From positions 1 through 64,000 of the forward strand of contig CAWDKH010000022.1 of the NCBI GenBank assembly GCA_963802905.1: 64,000 nucleotides of DNA. Reading direction: 5' to 3'. Both the position numbers and the translations under genes were made by a program. Of this stretch, positions 25,224-35,057 are shown one piece after another. Within the stretch, counting starts at the first letter, position 1. Each line of letters opens with the position of its first letter. A model generated the notes under the pieces. That model searched no databases. It was not told the origin of the DNA and saw nothing but the letters and a program-made list of their open reading frames with translations. The stretch is from DASQFQ01 sp963802905 (lineage in GTDB: Bacteria > Actinomycetota > Thermoleophilia > Solirubrobacterales > Solirubrobacteraceae).

Positions 25224-25784
25224 GTGGCAGGAAAGCCGACCAGCGAGACAACGCCGAGCAGCCCGGCCCGTGGGGTCGGGGCGCTTGACCGTGTCGCGGA
25301 GCGGCTCGCGGCCGAAGCCGGCGTCGAGCTCGGCGTGGCCGACTCCCCCAGCGACCTGATCGCCGCGCACCGGCTGCGCCATCGCGTCGCCTCGGAGCGC
25401 GACGCGTACGACACGCGCGCGCTGCAGATCTGCGCCTGGGACGGCGACACGCTGGTGGGGACGCTGCGGCTCGTGCTGCCGATGCCGGGCAAGCGGCTGC
25501 CGGTCGAGGAGGCGTTCGACCTCGCGGTCGAGCCCGCCGGCGAGGTCGTCGACGTCGGGCCGGCGGTCGTGGCGCCGGGGCTCGGGAGCGAGCGTGCGCG
25601 GCAGGTGGCGGACGGCCTGGTCGCCCAGGCCTGGTTCGAGACGCGCGCCCGCGGCTACCTCGTGATGGCGGCGATCGCGTCGTCGCGGCTCGCCGAGCGC
25701 TACCGCGCGCTCGGGCTCGACGTCGAGGTCATCGGCCGGCTCGGCGACCGCAACGCGCTGCGGCTCGACCCGTCGATCGGCTAG
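25224..25784 (+). CDS. LuxI-like/N-acyl amino acid synthase-type GNAT protein
   Basis: 186 residues. A variable N-terminus precedes an acyltransferase core resembling autoinducer synthases and N-acyl amino acid synthases: LIAAHRLRHRVASERDAYDT, then GDTLVGTLRLVLPMPGKRLP, EEAFDL, VVDVGPAVVAPGL, and a helix ending RYRALGLDVEVIG. Such enzymes transfer an acyl chain to an amino acid or SAM. No LuxR gene is adjacent, so signalling is speculative. GTG 25224 follows AAGGAGA. It is convergent with rpoD across a strong hairpin. Confidence 0.65.
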   Translation: MAGKPTSETTPSSPARGVGALDRVAERLAAEAGVELGVADSPSDLIAAHRLRHRVASERDAYDTRALQICAWDGDTLVGTLRLVLPMPGKRLPVEEAFDLAVEPAGEVVDVGPAVVAPGLGSERARQVADGLVAQAWFETRARGYLVMAAIASSRLAERYRALGLDVEVIGRLGDRNALRLDPSIG

Positions 25785-25795
25785 AGCGAAGCGGC

Positions 25796-25820
25796 CCGCC
25801 GGGGCACCATGCCCCGGCGG
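25796..25820. terminator. Bidirectional terminator between the GNAT gene and rpoD
   Basis: Perfect 11-bp stem CCGCCGGGGCA/TGCCCCGGCGG with a 3-nt loop, centred in the 48-bp gap between two convergent stop codons. Confidence 0.7.
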
Positions 25821-25832
25821 ATCCGAAGTTCG

Positions 25833-26978
25833 CTAGCCCGTGTCGCGGAGGCGCTGAGCCTCCGGGAGCGACTCGAGCTTCTTCAGCGTGTGGTTCTCGA
25901 TCTGGCGGATGCGCTCGCGCGTGACGTTGAATGCGCGGCCCACCTCCTCGAGCGTGTACGGGCGGGCGCCCGTGAGCCCGAAGCGCATCTCGATCACCTC
26001 GCGCTCCCGCTGGGGCAGCGCGTCGAGGGCCTTACGAACGTTCTCCTTGCGGAGGTTCGTCGAGGCGGTCTCGAACGGGGACTCGGCCGACTCGTCCTCG
26101 ACGAAGTCGCCCAGCTCCGACTCCTCCTCCTCGCCGATCGGCTTCTCGAGGGAGACGGGCTGCTGCGCCATGCGCAGGATCTCGCGGACTTCGCGCGAGG
26201 TGCACTCGAGCTGACGCGCGATCTCCTCCGGAGTGGGCTCGCGCCCGAGCTCCTGGACGAGCTGGCGCTCGACGTGCACGACCTTGTTGAGCTTCTCGAC
26301 CATGTGGACCGGGATGCGGATCGTCCGCCCCTTGTCCGCGATCGCGCGGGTGACCGCCTGGCGGATCCACCACGTCGCGTAGGTCGAGAACTTGTAGCCG
26401 CGGCGGTAGTCGAACTTCTCGACCGCGCGGATGAGGCCCAGCGAGCCCTCCTGGATCAGATCCAGGAACGACAGGCCGCGGCCCAGGTAGCCCTTGGCGA
26501 TCGACACCACGAGCCGGAGATTGGCCTCCACCATCTCCTGCTTCGCGACGAGGTCGCCGCGCTCGATCCGCTGCGCGAGGGCGACCTCACGCTCGGCGGT
26601 GAGCAGCTGTACGCGGCCGATCGACCGCAGGTAGAGCCGCAGCGAGTCCAGCGAGGGCTCGACGGTGAGGTCGATCTCGGGCTTGCGCGGCGCGTCGGGC
26701 GTCTTAGCTTCCTGCCGGCCTCCTGCCGGCTCGAAGCGGCCACCTTCCGACGTGGCGAGCTTGCCGTCCGCGCCGACGACGTCGATCCCTTCGCCCTCCA
26801 GGTACGCATGCAGCTCCGTGACCTGTTCCTTTGAGACCTCCACCTCTTCGAGCGCGGTGGCGATCTGCTCGAACGTCAGGACACCCTTCTCCTGACCTTC
26901 GGCTATGAGCGGACGGAGCTCGTCGATCTCCGTGATAGACGCGTCGCCCGCCAGCAGTGCATCGGTCTTTGTTGCCAA
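25833..26978 (-). CDS. rpoD: Principal RNA polymerase sigma factor (sigma-70 group 1)
   Basis: 381 residues. Region 1.1-like N-terminus, then region 1.2 (SLDSLRLYLRSIGRVQLL). Region 2 has NLRLVVSIAKGYLGRGLSFL and QEGSLGLIRAVEKFDYRRGY then KFSTYATWWIRQAVTRAIAD (core, -10 recognition and melting). Region 3 reads GRTIRIPVHMVEKLNKV. Region 4 has LPQREREVIEMRFGL and the -35-binding helix YTLEEVGRAFNVTRERIRQI. The complete region 2-4 set and the compact region 1 fit an actinobacterial housekeeping sigma factor. The start is TTG 26978 with GAGG close by. A perfect-arm inverted repeat lies about 80 bp upstream. Confidence 0.93.
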   Translation of the reverse strand: MATKTDALLAGDASITEIDELRPLIAEGQEKGVLTFEQIATALEEVEVSKEQVTELHAYLEGEGIDVVGADGKLATSEGGRFEPAGGRQEAKTPDAPRKPEIDLTVEPSLDSLRLYLRSIGRVQLLTAEREVALAQRIERGDLVAKQEMVEANLRLVVSIAKGYLGRGLSFLDLIQEGSLGLIRAVEKFDYRRGYKFSTYATWWIRQAVTRAIADKGRTIRIPVHMVEKLNKVVHVERQLVQELGREPTPEEIARQLECTSREVREILRMAQQPVSLEKPIGEEEESELGDFVEDESAESPFETASTNLRKENVRKALDALPQREREVIEMRFGLTGARPYTLEEVGRAFNVTRERIRQIENHTLKKLESLPEAQRLRDTG

Positions 26979-27060
26979 ACCCTCATCTTCCGAGACGAAT
27001 GCTTGCGAGCGCCCTTCGGGGGCTTCATGCCGCCTTGGACGCTCCTGCCTTCTATGTCGT

Positions 27061-27078
27061 GTGGAAATTTATTTCCAC
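27061..27078. repeat. A/T-rich inverted repeat upstream of rpoD
   Basis: GTGGAAAT-TT-ATTTCCAC, 8-bp perfect arms and the most A/T-rich word in its surroundings. It lies 83 bp from the rpoD start and 184 bp from folE2. It could be an operator or part of the rpoD promoter. Confidence 0.5.
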
Positions 27079-27248
27079 TTCGCGGTTTGAACCGCTCGGG
27101 GCCGGGCATTAGTGTCCTCAATCGGTGCTCCGCCGGAGGCTGCCCTGTGCGCTGTCAGCCTTTGTAGCACGGAAATCGCCCGACGTCTTGGAAAAACCTT
27201 GGGGTGTCTGGGACGCCTTTTGGGCGTGGACCGGGGCAAACGGGCATC

Positions 27249-27254
27249 TATCCT
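27249..27254 (+). promoter_or_regulatory. -10-like box TATCCT, leaderless start of folE2
   Basis: TATCCT ends 7 nt before ATG 27262, and no ribosome-binding site lies between them. Confidence 0.45.
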
Positions 27255-27261
27255 TGCCTGA

Positions 27262-28267
27262 ATGGACGAATATCCGACTGCTGAAATCGCCGTAGAGGAC
27301 GTCCAGAACCGGCTCCCGGCTCTGCACCTCTCCCTCTCCCGCGTCGGCGTCACGAGCGTCGAGAAGGTCATCCGCGTTCGCCAGAACGGCGTCGAGCAAC
27401 TGTTCTCCGCCGAGCTCGAATGCTTCGTCGACCTGGGGCCGCGCCAGAAGGGCGCGCACATGTCGCGCTTCGAGGAGGTCGTCAACGACGCGATCGGCGA
27501 GGTGATCCTCGGCGAGAGCGCGTTCCGCGCCGAGACGCTCGCCCAGCACATCGCCGAGAAGGTCCGCGAGCGCCAGGACGCGCACACGGCCGAGGTCACG
27601 ATCCGCGCCCGCTACCCCGAGCACAAGCCGGCCCCGGTGTCCGGGATCGAGACGCAGGAGATCTACACGCTGCACGGCTCCGCGGTCGCCGGGGCCGCAG
27701 GGCACACGGCGGCTGATCGGCGTCACCGCCACCGGCATGACCGCCTGCCCGTGCGCGCAGACGCTGGTCCAGGAGAGCTCGCGCGAGCGGCTGCTCGAGC
27801 AGGGCTTCTCCGACGACGAGATCGCGCGCGTGTTCGAGGCGGTCCCGGTCGCCACGCACAACCAGCGCGGCCTCGGCACGCTGCGGATCGGCTGCCCCGA
27901 GAGCTGCGACATCGACATCGACGCGCTGCGGCTGGTGGAGATCGTCGAGGCCTCGATGTCCTCGGAGATCTACGAGCTGATGAAGCGCTCCGACGAGGCC
28001 GCCGTGGTCGAGAAGGCGCACCGCCGCCCCCGCTTCGTCGAGGACTGCGTGCGCGAGATGATCGGCGGCGTGATCGCCGCGTTCCCCGAGCTCGGCGACG
28101 ACGCGTTCGTCTCCGCGCGGCAGGAGAACCTCGAGTCGATCCACCAGCACAACGTCATGGCCGAACGCTTCGGGCTGCTCGGCGAGCTGCGGACGGAGCT
28201 CGCGAGCGGCGAGCCGTCAGCGCATCACGTCTCGATGCGCGAGTGGCTCGACGGCGCCGCCACCTGA
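27262..28267 (+). CDS. folE2: GTP cyclohydrolase IB FolE2 (frame-broken)
   Basis: Converts GTP to 7,8-dihydroneopterin triphosphate, the first step of folate (and possibly queuosine-type deazapurine) synthesis. It starts MDEYPTAEIAVEDVQNRLPA; HLSLSRVGVTSVEKVI and GAHMSRFEEVVNDAI follow. Near 27700 the frame breaks and resumes RRLIGVTATGMTACPCAQTL, containing the Cys of the active-site CPCAQ motif. The C-terminal half includes ATHNQRGLGTLRIGCPESCD and ENLESIHQHNVMAERFG. Corrected length is about 335 residues, a little longer than many family members. The 3' end overlaps pgsA (convergent) by 43 bp. No other folate gene is nearby. Confidence 0.88.
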
Positions 28268-28806
28268 GTCTCCGGCTCCGTTTCCAGCAGCTTGCGCAGC
28301 CGTACGAAGTAGTCGACCCCGGAGAGCACGGTGATCGCCACCGTGGCGTAGATGAGGATGTCGACCCAGGGCGCGGGGCGGTCGACCCAGATCAGGGCCA
28401 GCACCATCGCGACCTGGGTCGTGGTCTTGAGCTTGCCCCACACGCTCGCGGAGATGACCTCGCCCTTCTCGAGGGCGAGCATGCGAAGGCCGGTGACCGC
28501 GAACTCGCGCGAGATGATCACCATCGCCACCCACGCGTCGAGGCGGTAGAGCGCGACGAGGCTGACGAGCGCGGCGGTGATCAGCAGCTTGTCGGCGAGC
28601 GGGTCCATCAGCTTGCCGAACTGGGTGACCTCGTGGCGGCGGCGTGCGAGCCACCCGTCGAGCGCGTCGGTCGCGGAGGCGATCACGAACACGATCGCGG
28701 CCAGCAGGTCGGAGTTCTGCAGCGTGGAGAGGAGCACCGCGGCCAGGACCGGGATCAGGGCAACCCGGGTGAGCGTGAGGATGTTCGGCGCGTTGAGGTC
28801 GAACAT
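28225..28806 (-). CDS. pgsA: CDP-diacylglycerol-glycerol-3-phosphate 3-phosphatidyltransferase
   Basis: Makes phosphatidylglycerol phosphate at the cytoplasmic membrane. 193 residues with about five helices. The CDP-alcohol phosphotransferase motif is intact: D47-A-L-D50-G51-x2-A54-R55-x8-G64-x3-D68-x3-D72 (TDALDGWLARRRHEVTQ then GKLMDPLADK). The N-terminus MFDLNAPNILTLTRVALIPV is typical of PgsA. The ATG overlaps the stop of the exported protein gene upstream (TGATG), so both share a transcript. Other CDP-alcohol transferases are possible, but PgsA fits best. Confidence 0.88.
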   Translation of the reverse strand: MFDLNAPNILTLTRVALIPVLAAVLLSTLQNSDLLAAIVFVIASATDALDGWLARRRHEVTQFGKLMDPLADKLLITAALVSLVALYRLDAWVAMVIISREFAVTGLRMLALEKGEVISASVWGKLKTTTQVAMVLALIWVDRPAPWVDILIYATVAITVLSGVDYFVRLRKLLETEPETQVAAPSSHSRIET

Positions 28807-30192
28807 CAGCCGGTCGCGCGGCAGCGCCGCACGCGCAGCCGCACGGTGCGGTCCTTGCCGCGCCGTGCGTCGAGCCGCACTGGGATGCGCGCGTGCTTGC
28901 GGCGCAGCGTGTAGCGCGCGCGGAAGCGGCTGCGGAAGCCGGGGCGAGCGGCGCGCGTGCGCCCGAAGCGTCGCGCGGCGGAGCACCGTGCCGGGGCTCA
29001 CGCGGCGGGCGCCGCGGGCGGCCTCGACGACGAGCGACAGGTTGAGATCGTCGTCACAGGTGCTGCGGACCTGGACGCGAGTGCCGCGGATGCGGCGGCG
29101 CTTGACCGGCGAGGCGCGCGGCGTGAAGCGGCTGACGCGGACGCCCTTGTCGTCGAGCGAGGCGTCGACCACCGCGGCTCCGGCGCCGGCGGTGTTGGTG
29201 GCGACCTCGAGCGCGTTCGGGTACTTGCGGTAGTTGGCGGTGTTGACGAGCGAGGACCAGAGCACGCCGCCGTCGGTCGAGGTCGTGTAGAGCACGTGGT
29301 AGGCGGAGTAGATGATCGCCGCGGTCAGCCGGCCCCGGACGTTGGAGACGAGCTGGTAGCCCGAGTTGTTGACCGCGCGCGTGATGCCGACGGGCGGCGA
29401 CCAGCCGGCGGGCTCGAGGCGCGTGACGAACAGGTTGCCCTCCGGCCCTGAGGGCTCGAGCATCGCGGCGAAGCCGCCGCCGGCGAGGCCGGTGATCTTC
29501 GGCTCGCGGGCGCGGAACGGCGGATCGACCTGCTGCCACGCGGCGACGGCGTTGGGGTTGCCGGCGGGGCCGAGCCGGAAGGCGTGCGTGACCTGGGCGT
29601 CAGACCCGGCGGCGAGCACCTCGGTGCCGTTGGAGGCGATGTCGGTGAAGACGCCCTCGAGGAACGGGCCGAGCTGGCTGCCGACGGTGTTGGCGCTCGA
29701 GCCGTCGGGCGCGAACAGGCCGGCGCGCGTGGTGGTCGGGCCGTCGGCGGCGGCGAGCCGGCCGGCGGGGCCGGGGACGACCTCGGAGAACGACGCGCCG
29801 GAGATCCGGTGGGCGGGGCCGAACGTGTGCCCGCCGTCGGTCGAGCGCGCGAGGAACGAGTAGGCGCCGCGGCCGTCGGTGCGCGGCTCGACGACGTCGA
29901 TCACGTTGTTGCCCTGCAGGATCACCGAGACCCGGGCGCGGTTGTAGCCCTGGCCGGGGAACGCGACCGTGGTCTGGTAGCCGCAGCGCGTCGCGCGCGG
30001 CGGGATGGCGCAGAACTGGACCGCGTCGCCGGGGTCGTAGACGTTGATCTGCCAGGCGACGTAGACGGTGCCGGCATCGTCGATCGCGATGCCGGCGTTC
30101 TGGCCGGTGCCGACCTTGAACGGCCGGGCCGCCGCGGTGGACGGCACAGCAAGGCACAGCAGCACGGCGAACAACAGCAAACGCCTCCTCAC
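28806..30192 (-). CDS. Exported beta-propeller-like (sialidase/BNR-type) protein (frame-broken)
   Basis: About 462 residues after correction. The Sec signal is RRRLLLFAVLLCLAVPSTAA. The body contains repeats with the BNR/Asp-box-like words STDGGHTFGPAHRI and TTSTDGGVLWSSL and the strand pattern of a sialidase-type propeller (GIAIDDAGTVYVAWQ). No enzymatic residues can be assigned. Near 28972 one base shifts the frame, and the basic C-terminal beta domain resumes FGRTRAARPGFRSRF, ending RRCRATG. The start is GTG 30192 with TAGCAT 7 nt upstream. Confidence 0.7.
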
Positions 30193-30199
30193 GGCGCGA

Positions 30200-30205
30200 A
30201 TGCTA
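30200..30205 (-). promoter_or_regulatory. -10-like box TAGCAT, leaderless start
   Basis: TAGCAT (minus strand) ends 7 nt before GTG 30192. Confidence 0.45.
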
Positions 30206-30210
30206 GGGCT

Positions 30211-31808
30211 TTACACAACCCCCGCGCGGACCTGTGCGTCCTCGAGCACCGCCATCGCGGCGTTGCGGCCGTTGAGGGCGATCACGGAGCCCGCCGGATG
30301 GGTGGCGGCGCCGCAGAAGTAGAGCCCCGGCAGCGCGGTGCGCGAGGGCAGCCGGTGCTCCCACATCTGGTCGGGCATCGTCTCGCCCTGGAAGATGTTG
30401 CCGCCGGTGAGGCCGATGCGCTGCTCGATGTCGGGCGGGCCGAGCACCTCGTGGTAGGCGAGGCAGTCCTCGAAGTCGGGCGCGAAGGCGGAGATCAGGT
30501 CGATGAACTGGCGGGCGACCTCGTCGCGCCGGTTGTCCCAGTCGAACTCGTAGGGCGCGTACTGGCCGAACACGCTCAGCAGGTGGCGGCCGGGCGGCGC
30601 GGGGCTCGGGTCGTGCACGGTCTGGACGTAGATCTCGCCGAAGCCGACGGCGGCCTCGCCGGCGGCGCAGCGCTCGAACGCGCGCTGGGCCTCGTCGACG
30701 CCGGTGGTGACGTCGACCGTGCCGCGGGCGGGGAAGTCCTCGCCGGGGGCGGCGGTCCAGTTGGGGAGGCGGTCGAGCGCGGCGTTGAACTTGACCACCG
30801 GGCTGCGCAGCTGCCACGCCTCGAGGCGGTCGCGGAGCTCGGCGGGCGCCTCGTCGCCGAGCAGGCGCAGCGCGACCTTGGGGTCGGCGTTGCAGACGAC
30901 GGTGGTCGCGCGGATCAGCGTGCCGTCCTCGAGCCGGACGCCCTCCTCGGGCACGATCTCGGCGACGGGGACGCCGGCGGCGAGCGTGGCGCCCGGCCTC
31001 CTGGGCGGCGTCGGCGATCGCGAAGCTGATCATCCCCATGCCGCCGCGGACGTAGCCCCAGATCGGGCCGCCGCCCTCGAGGTCGCCCTGGTAGTGCATG
31101 AGCTTGATCGACGCGGTGCCCTTGTCGTGCGGGCCCGCCCAGGCGCCGATGATGCCCTGGCCGAACAGCGCGTCCTTGAGGCGCTGGTCGTCCATGTACT
31201 CGTCGAGGACCTCGGCGATCGAGGCCTCGAAGACGACGTCGATCATCGCCTGCTCGCCGCTGCAGGAGCTCCTCGAGCTCGGCGCGGGACGGCGACTCGC
31301 CGATCCAGGTGTCGCGCTCGCCGGTGCGCAGGCGCTTGCGGATCTCGTCGAAGAGGTGCTCGTAGGCCCAGTAGCCCTTCTGGTCCTTGGCGCTGACTCC
31401 GAGCGTGTCGAGGTCGCGTTGCGTGCGGGCGTCGTCGAGCCACTGGCCGAAGCTCGTGCCGTCGGGGAACGGGACCCACAGGTTGGGGTCGGCGACGTGG
31501 ACGTGGAGGCCGCGCTGCTTGAGCTGGAGCTCGCGGATCACGATGTCGTCGAGCAGGCCGACGACGTAGGCGCAGGGGCTGACGATGAAGTCGGGGTCGG
31601 CGAACGGGCGCTCGAGCGTGCAGGCGCCGCCGAGCCGCTCGCGGCGCTCGAGGACGAGCACGGACTGGCCGGCCTTGGCGAGGTAGGCGGCGCAGGTGAG
31701 GCCGTTGTGGCCGCCGCCGACGATGACGGCGTCCCAGTGCTTGGCGGCGAGCTCGCTGACGGGTGCGGGGAGGCCGACCTCACCGAGTTGCTCTGCGATC
31801 GCGTTCAT
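30211..31808 (-). CDS. CrtI/PYROXD2-like FAD oxidoreductase 1 (frame-broken)
   Basis: About 532 residues. The FAD-binding loop near residue 30 is DAVIVGGGHNGLTCAAYLAK with VLVLERRERLGGACTL. The frame shifts near 31255 (resuming GEQAMIDVVFEASIAEVLDE) and near 31000 (resuming AAGVPVAEIVPEEGV). The C-terminal FAD contact reads GLYFCGAATHPAGSVIALNG. The family oxidises C-C or C-N bonds of hydrophobic substrates; despite the name, carotenoid synthesis is not implied because no phytoene synthase is nearby. It is the last gene of the minus-strand operon, its ATG overlapping the synthetase stop (ATGA). Confidence 0.82.
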
Positions 31809-33881
31809 GGGGAGATCTCCTTGGCTACGGCGTCCACGACGACGGCGCCCTCGGGGTGGACCAGCACGGGGTTGCACTCGACGAGCTCGAGGCCGGGAAG
31901 TTCGGTGAGGCGGGCGGCGAGCCGGGCGGCGGCGGGGAGGTCGGCGCCGGCGAGCAGCGTCGCGCCGCGGAGCTGATGCATCGCCGCCTCGATCCGCTCG
32001 GGGCCGGCGGGCAGCGGGACGACGACGACATCGTCGAGCACCTCGGTGAGCGAGCCGCCGAGCCCGATCACGAGCGCGGGCACGACGGCGTCGCGGCGGA
32101 CGGAGACGAGCAGCTCGACGCCGGGCGCGGCCATCCGCTCGACGAGCACGGCGCCGGAGGTGCTGAACGAGCGCCAGGCGGCGCGGACGTCGGGCTCCTC
32201 GGCGAGGCCCAGGGCGAGCACGCCGGCCGCGGCCTTGTGCTGCACCTCGGGGCTCGAGAGCTTGACCGCCACGGGGGCGCCGAGCTCGGTGAGCGCGGCG
32301 ACGGCGTCGTCCTCGCCGGCGACGATGCGGCCGTCGACGACGGGGATGTCGCGCGGCGCGGAGGAGGGCTTTGGCCTCGTGCTCGGCGAGCCAGCGGCCG
32401 CGCGGAGGGGATCCGTTGGGCGCGGCCTCGTGCGCGGCGGCCAAGGTCCCGTTGGGGGCGGCGACCGCTTCGCGGGCGGCGGCGGCCATCTCTCTCAATC
32501 GGCCGGCGTCGGGTGGCGGGGTCTGGAGGGCCGCGGCGCAGGCGAGGCCGGTGCGGAGGCCCGCCACGGCGGGGACGCCTGCCTCGGCGAAGCGCCAGGC
32601 GGCGGCGTCGTCGAGCAGCTCAGGCAGCGTGGCGGCGACGAGGACGGGGACCGGGCTGGCGGCGGCGCCGTCGAGGATCCCGTCCTCGACCGCCTGCCAG
32701 CTCTCGGCGGAGGCGCCGTCGAGCCCCGGCGGGTGGTCGTAGAAGACGAGCACCTGGTCGACGCCGGGGTCCTCCCCGACGAGCGCGACCATGTCGCGCT
32801 GCCATTCGCGGTCGCCCCAGATCTGCGCGGTGTAGTCGAGCGGGTTGGCGATCGTGGCCGCGGCCGGGAGCTTGGCCTCGAGCGCCGCCTGGGTCGGCGG
32901 CGCGAACGCGGGGAGCTCGAGGCCGAGGCGCTCCGCCTCGTCGGCGCCGAGCCCGGAGTCGCCGCCCGAGCACGTGAGGATCCCGAGCCCGCGGCCGCCC
33001 GGCCGGGCGCCGCGGACGGCGAGCGTCTTGGCGAGCTCGAGCAGGTCGTGGACGTCCTCGGCCCACGCCGCGCCGGCCTCGCGCGCGAGCGCGCGGAAGA
33101 CTCGGTGGTCGCCGGCGAGCGCGCCGGTGTGGGCGGCCGCCGCGGCGGCGCCGACCGCTGAGGCGCCGACCTTCAGCATCGCGACGCCGATGCCCGCGTC
33201 GGCGCACGCGGCCAGCGCCTCGCACAGCGCCGCGCCGTCGCCGGCGTGCTCGATCATCAGCGCGACCGACCGCAGCTCCGGCTCGGTCGCGAGGTGGGCG
33301 AGCCAGTCGGCGGTCGTGACGACCGTCTCGTTGCCGGACGAGATGGCGGTGTGCAGGCGCAGGCCCCGGCGGGTGCCGAGCGCGTTGACGACGAGGTTGC
33401 CGCTCTGGGAGACGAGCCCGACGTGCCCGGGTTGCATCGGCGCGAGCGCGTCGCCCCAGAGCGCCGCGCGCGAGTGGAGCGCGATCAGGCCGTCGCAATT
33501 GGGGCCGCAGACGGGGAGCGCGTGGCGGACAGCGGCCGCGCGAAGGTCCGCTTCGAGGGTCGCTTGGCCCGCCTCTCGGAAGCCGGCCGCGAAGACGACG
33601 GCTCCGCCGCAGCCCAGCGCTCCGGCCTCGTCGATGACCGCCGGAACCGACGCGGCGGGGACGGCCACGACCACCGCGTCGGGCGCCGCCGGCAGGTCCG
33701 ACAGCGTCGGGAAGCACTCGAACCCGTGGACCGACGAGCGGCCCGGGTTGACGGCCCACACGTCGCCCTCGAACCCCGCGCGCCGGAGGTTGATCAGGGT
33801 CTCGGAGCCGTACGCCTCGCGGCGCTCGGTGGCGCCCACGACGGCGATCGTCCGCGGGTGGAGGAGCCGCGCGAGGTCCAC
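31805..33881 (-). CDS. Acetate-CoA ligase-type (ADP/NDP-forming) acyl-CoA synthetase (frame-broken)
   Basis: About 692 residues, fused alpha and beta subunits. The CoA-binding domain starts LARLLHPRTIAVVGATERRE. The succinyl-CoA-synthetase-like part has LPVCGPNCDGLIAL, GLVSQSGNLVVNALG and LMIEHAGDGAALCEAL. A hinge and an ATP-grasp part follow. Near 32367 the frame breaks and resumes through MAVKLSSPEVQHKAAAGVLA, GVELLVSVRRD and ELPGLELVECNPVLVHPEG. It activates, or yields ATP from, a CoA thioester. GTG 33881 follows the acyl-CoA dehydrogenase stop at once. The substrate is probably the acid product of this cluster. Confidence 0.83.
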
Positions 33882-33883
33882 CG

Positions 33884-35057
33884 TCAGTGGAGCGTGCGCT
33901 CGACGCCGCGCCGCTCGAGCGCCCGGGCGACGATCAGGCGCTGGATCTCGCTCGTGCCCTCCCAGATCCGGTCGACCCGCAGCTCGCGCAGGAAGCGCTC
34001 GGCGACGTTGGTGCGCAGGTAGCCGCGGCCGCCGAACACCTGGACCGCGCGGTCGGCGCAGCGATACGCCGCCTCGGACACGAACAGCTTCGCCATCGAC
34101 GCCTTCGCGTGGACGATCTTCGGGTCGGCGCCCGCGTCGGCGAGCCGCGCGACCTGGAGCGTCAGCGCCCGCCCCGCGGCGGCGTCGGCGGCGGAGTCGG
34201 CCAACGGGAACGAGACCCCCTGGTGATCCATGATCCGCTTGCCGCCCTGCTCGCGCGTGAGCGCCCACGCGGTCGCCTCGTCGAGCAGCCGCCACATCGC
34301 CCCGACGCCGCGCGCCGCGATCCCGATCCGCTCCTCGGTGAACCACGCGCGCTGGAGGTCGTCGCCGCCGCCGACCTCGCCGATGACGTCCTCGTCGCGC
34401 ACCTCGACGCCCTCGAAGCGGATCGTCGGGTGCCCGTGCGGATAGGTGTGCGTGAACGGCGGGTCGTCGACGACGGAGATCCCCGGCGAGCGTCGCGTCG
34501 ACGAGGAACAGCGTCGGCCCCTCCCCCTCCGCGTTCGCCACGACGATGAAGACCGTCGCGATGTCGCCGGAGGTCACGAACCACTTCTCGCCGTCGATCA
34601 CCCAGCCGCCGTCGCGGCGCCGCGCGGTCGTCGCGATCCCCGACGGGTCCGAGCCGGCGTGCTCTTCGGTCACCGCGTAGGCGTCGTGGCCCTCGCCCCG
34701 CAGCGACGGCCGCAGCCAGCGCTCGATCTGCTCCTCCGACCCCGACGCGAGCACGTTGTAGGCGGTCGGGATGTGCCACGAGAGGGCGTTGGTCGAGCGC
34801 CCGAACTGCTCCTCGACCAACACCCACTCGAGCTTCGACCAGCCCTGCCCTCCGTGTTCGCGGGCGTGCAGCCCGCCGTGGAGCTCCGCCGCCATCGCCT
34901 CGGAGCGGATCCGGGCGAGGTCCTCGGCCGGCAGCTTGCCGCCCGCCCGCTCGGCCTTCTCCTCGAGCGGCATCAGCACGTCCTCGACGTAGCGGCGCGC
35001 CCGCGACTGGAGCTCGGCCTGCTCCGGGGTGAGCTCCGTGAGGTCGAGCGTCGTCAC
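33884..35057 (-). CDS. Acyl-CoA dehydrogenase (frame-broken)
   Basis: About 390 residues. The N-terminal helical domain starts LDLTELTPEQAELQSRARRY. FAD-site words are YAVTEEHAGSDPSGIATTA and GEKWFVTSGDIATVFIV. Near 34490 a single-base break lies between LFLVDA and the resumed SVVDDPPFTHTYPHGHPTIR. The C-terminal domain ends AVQVFGGRGYLRTNVAERFL and RIWEGTSEIQRLIVARAL, with the EGTSEIQ Glu of medium-chain-type enzymes. It introduces an alpha,beta double bond in a CoA thioester. GTG 35057 overlaps the upstream oxidoreductase's corrected stop by 4 bp. Confidence 0.88.

Noticed and set aside
26979..27261. Riboswitch upstream of folE2 or rpoD
   Set aside because: No recognisable THF or other riboswitch core; folE2 probably has a leaderless mRNA, which leaves no room for one.
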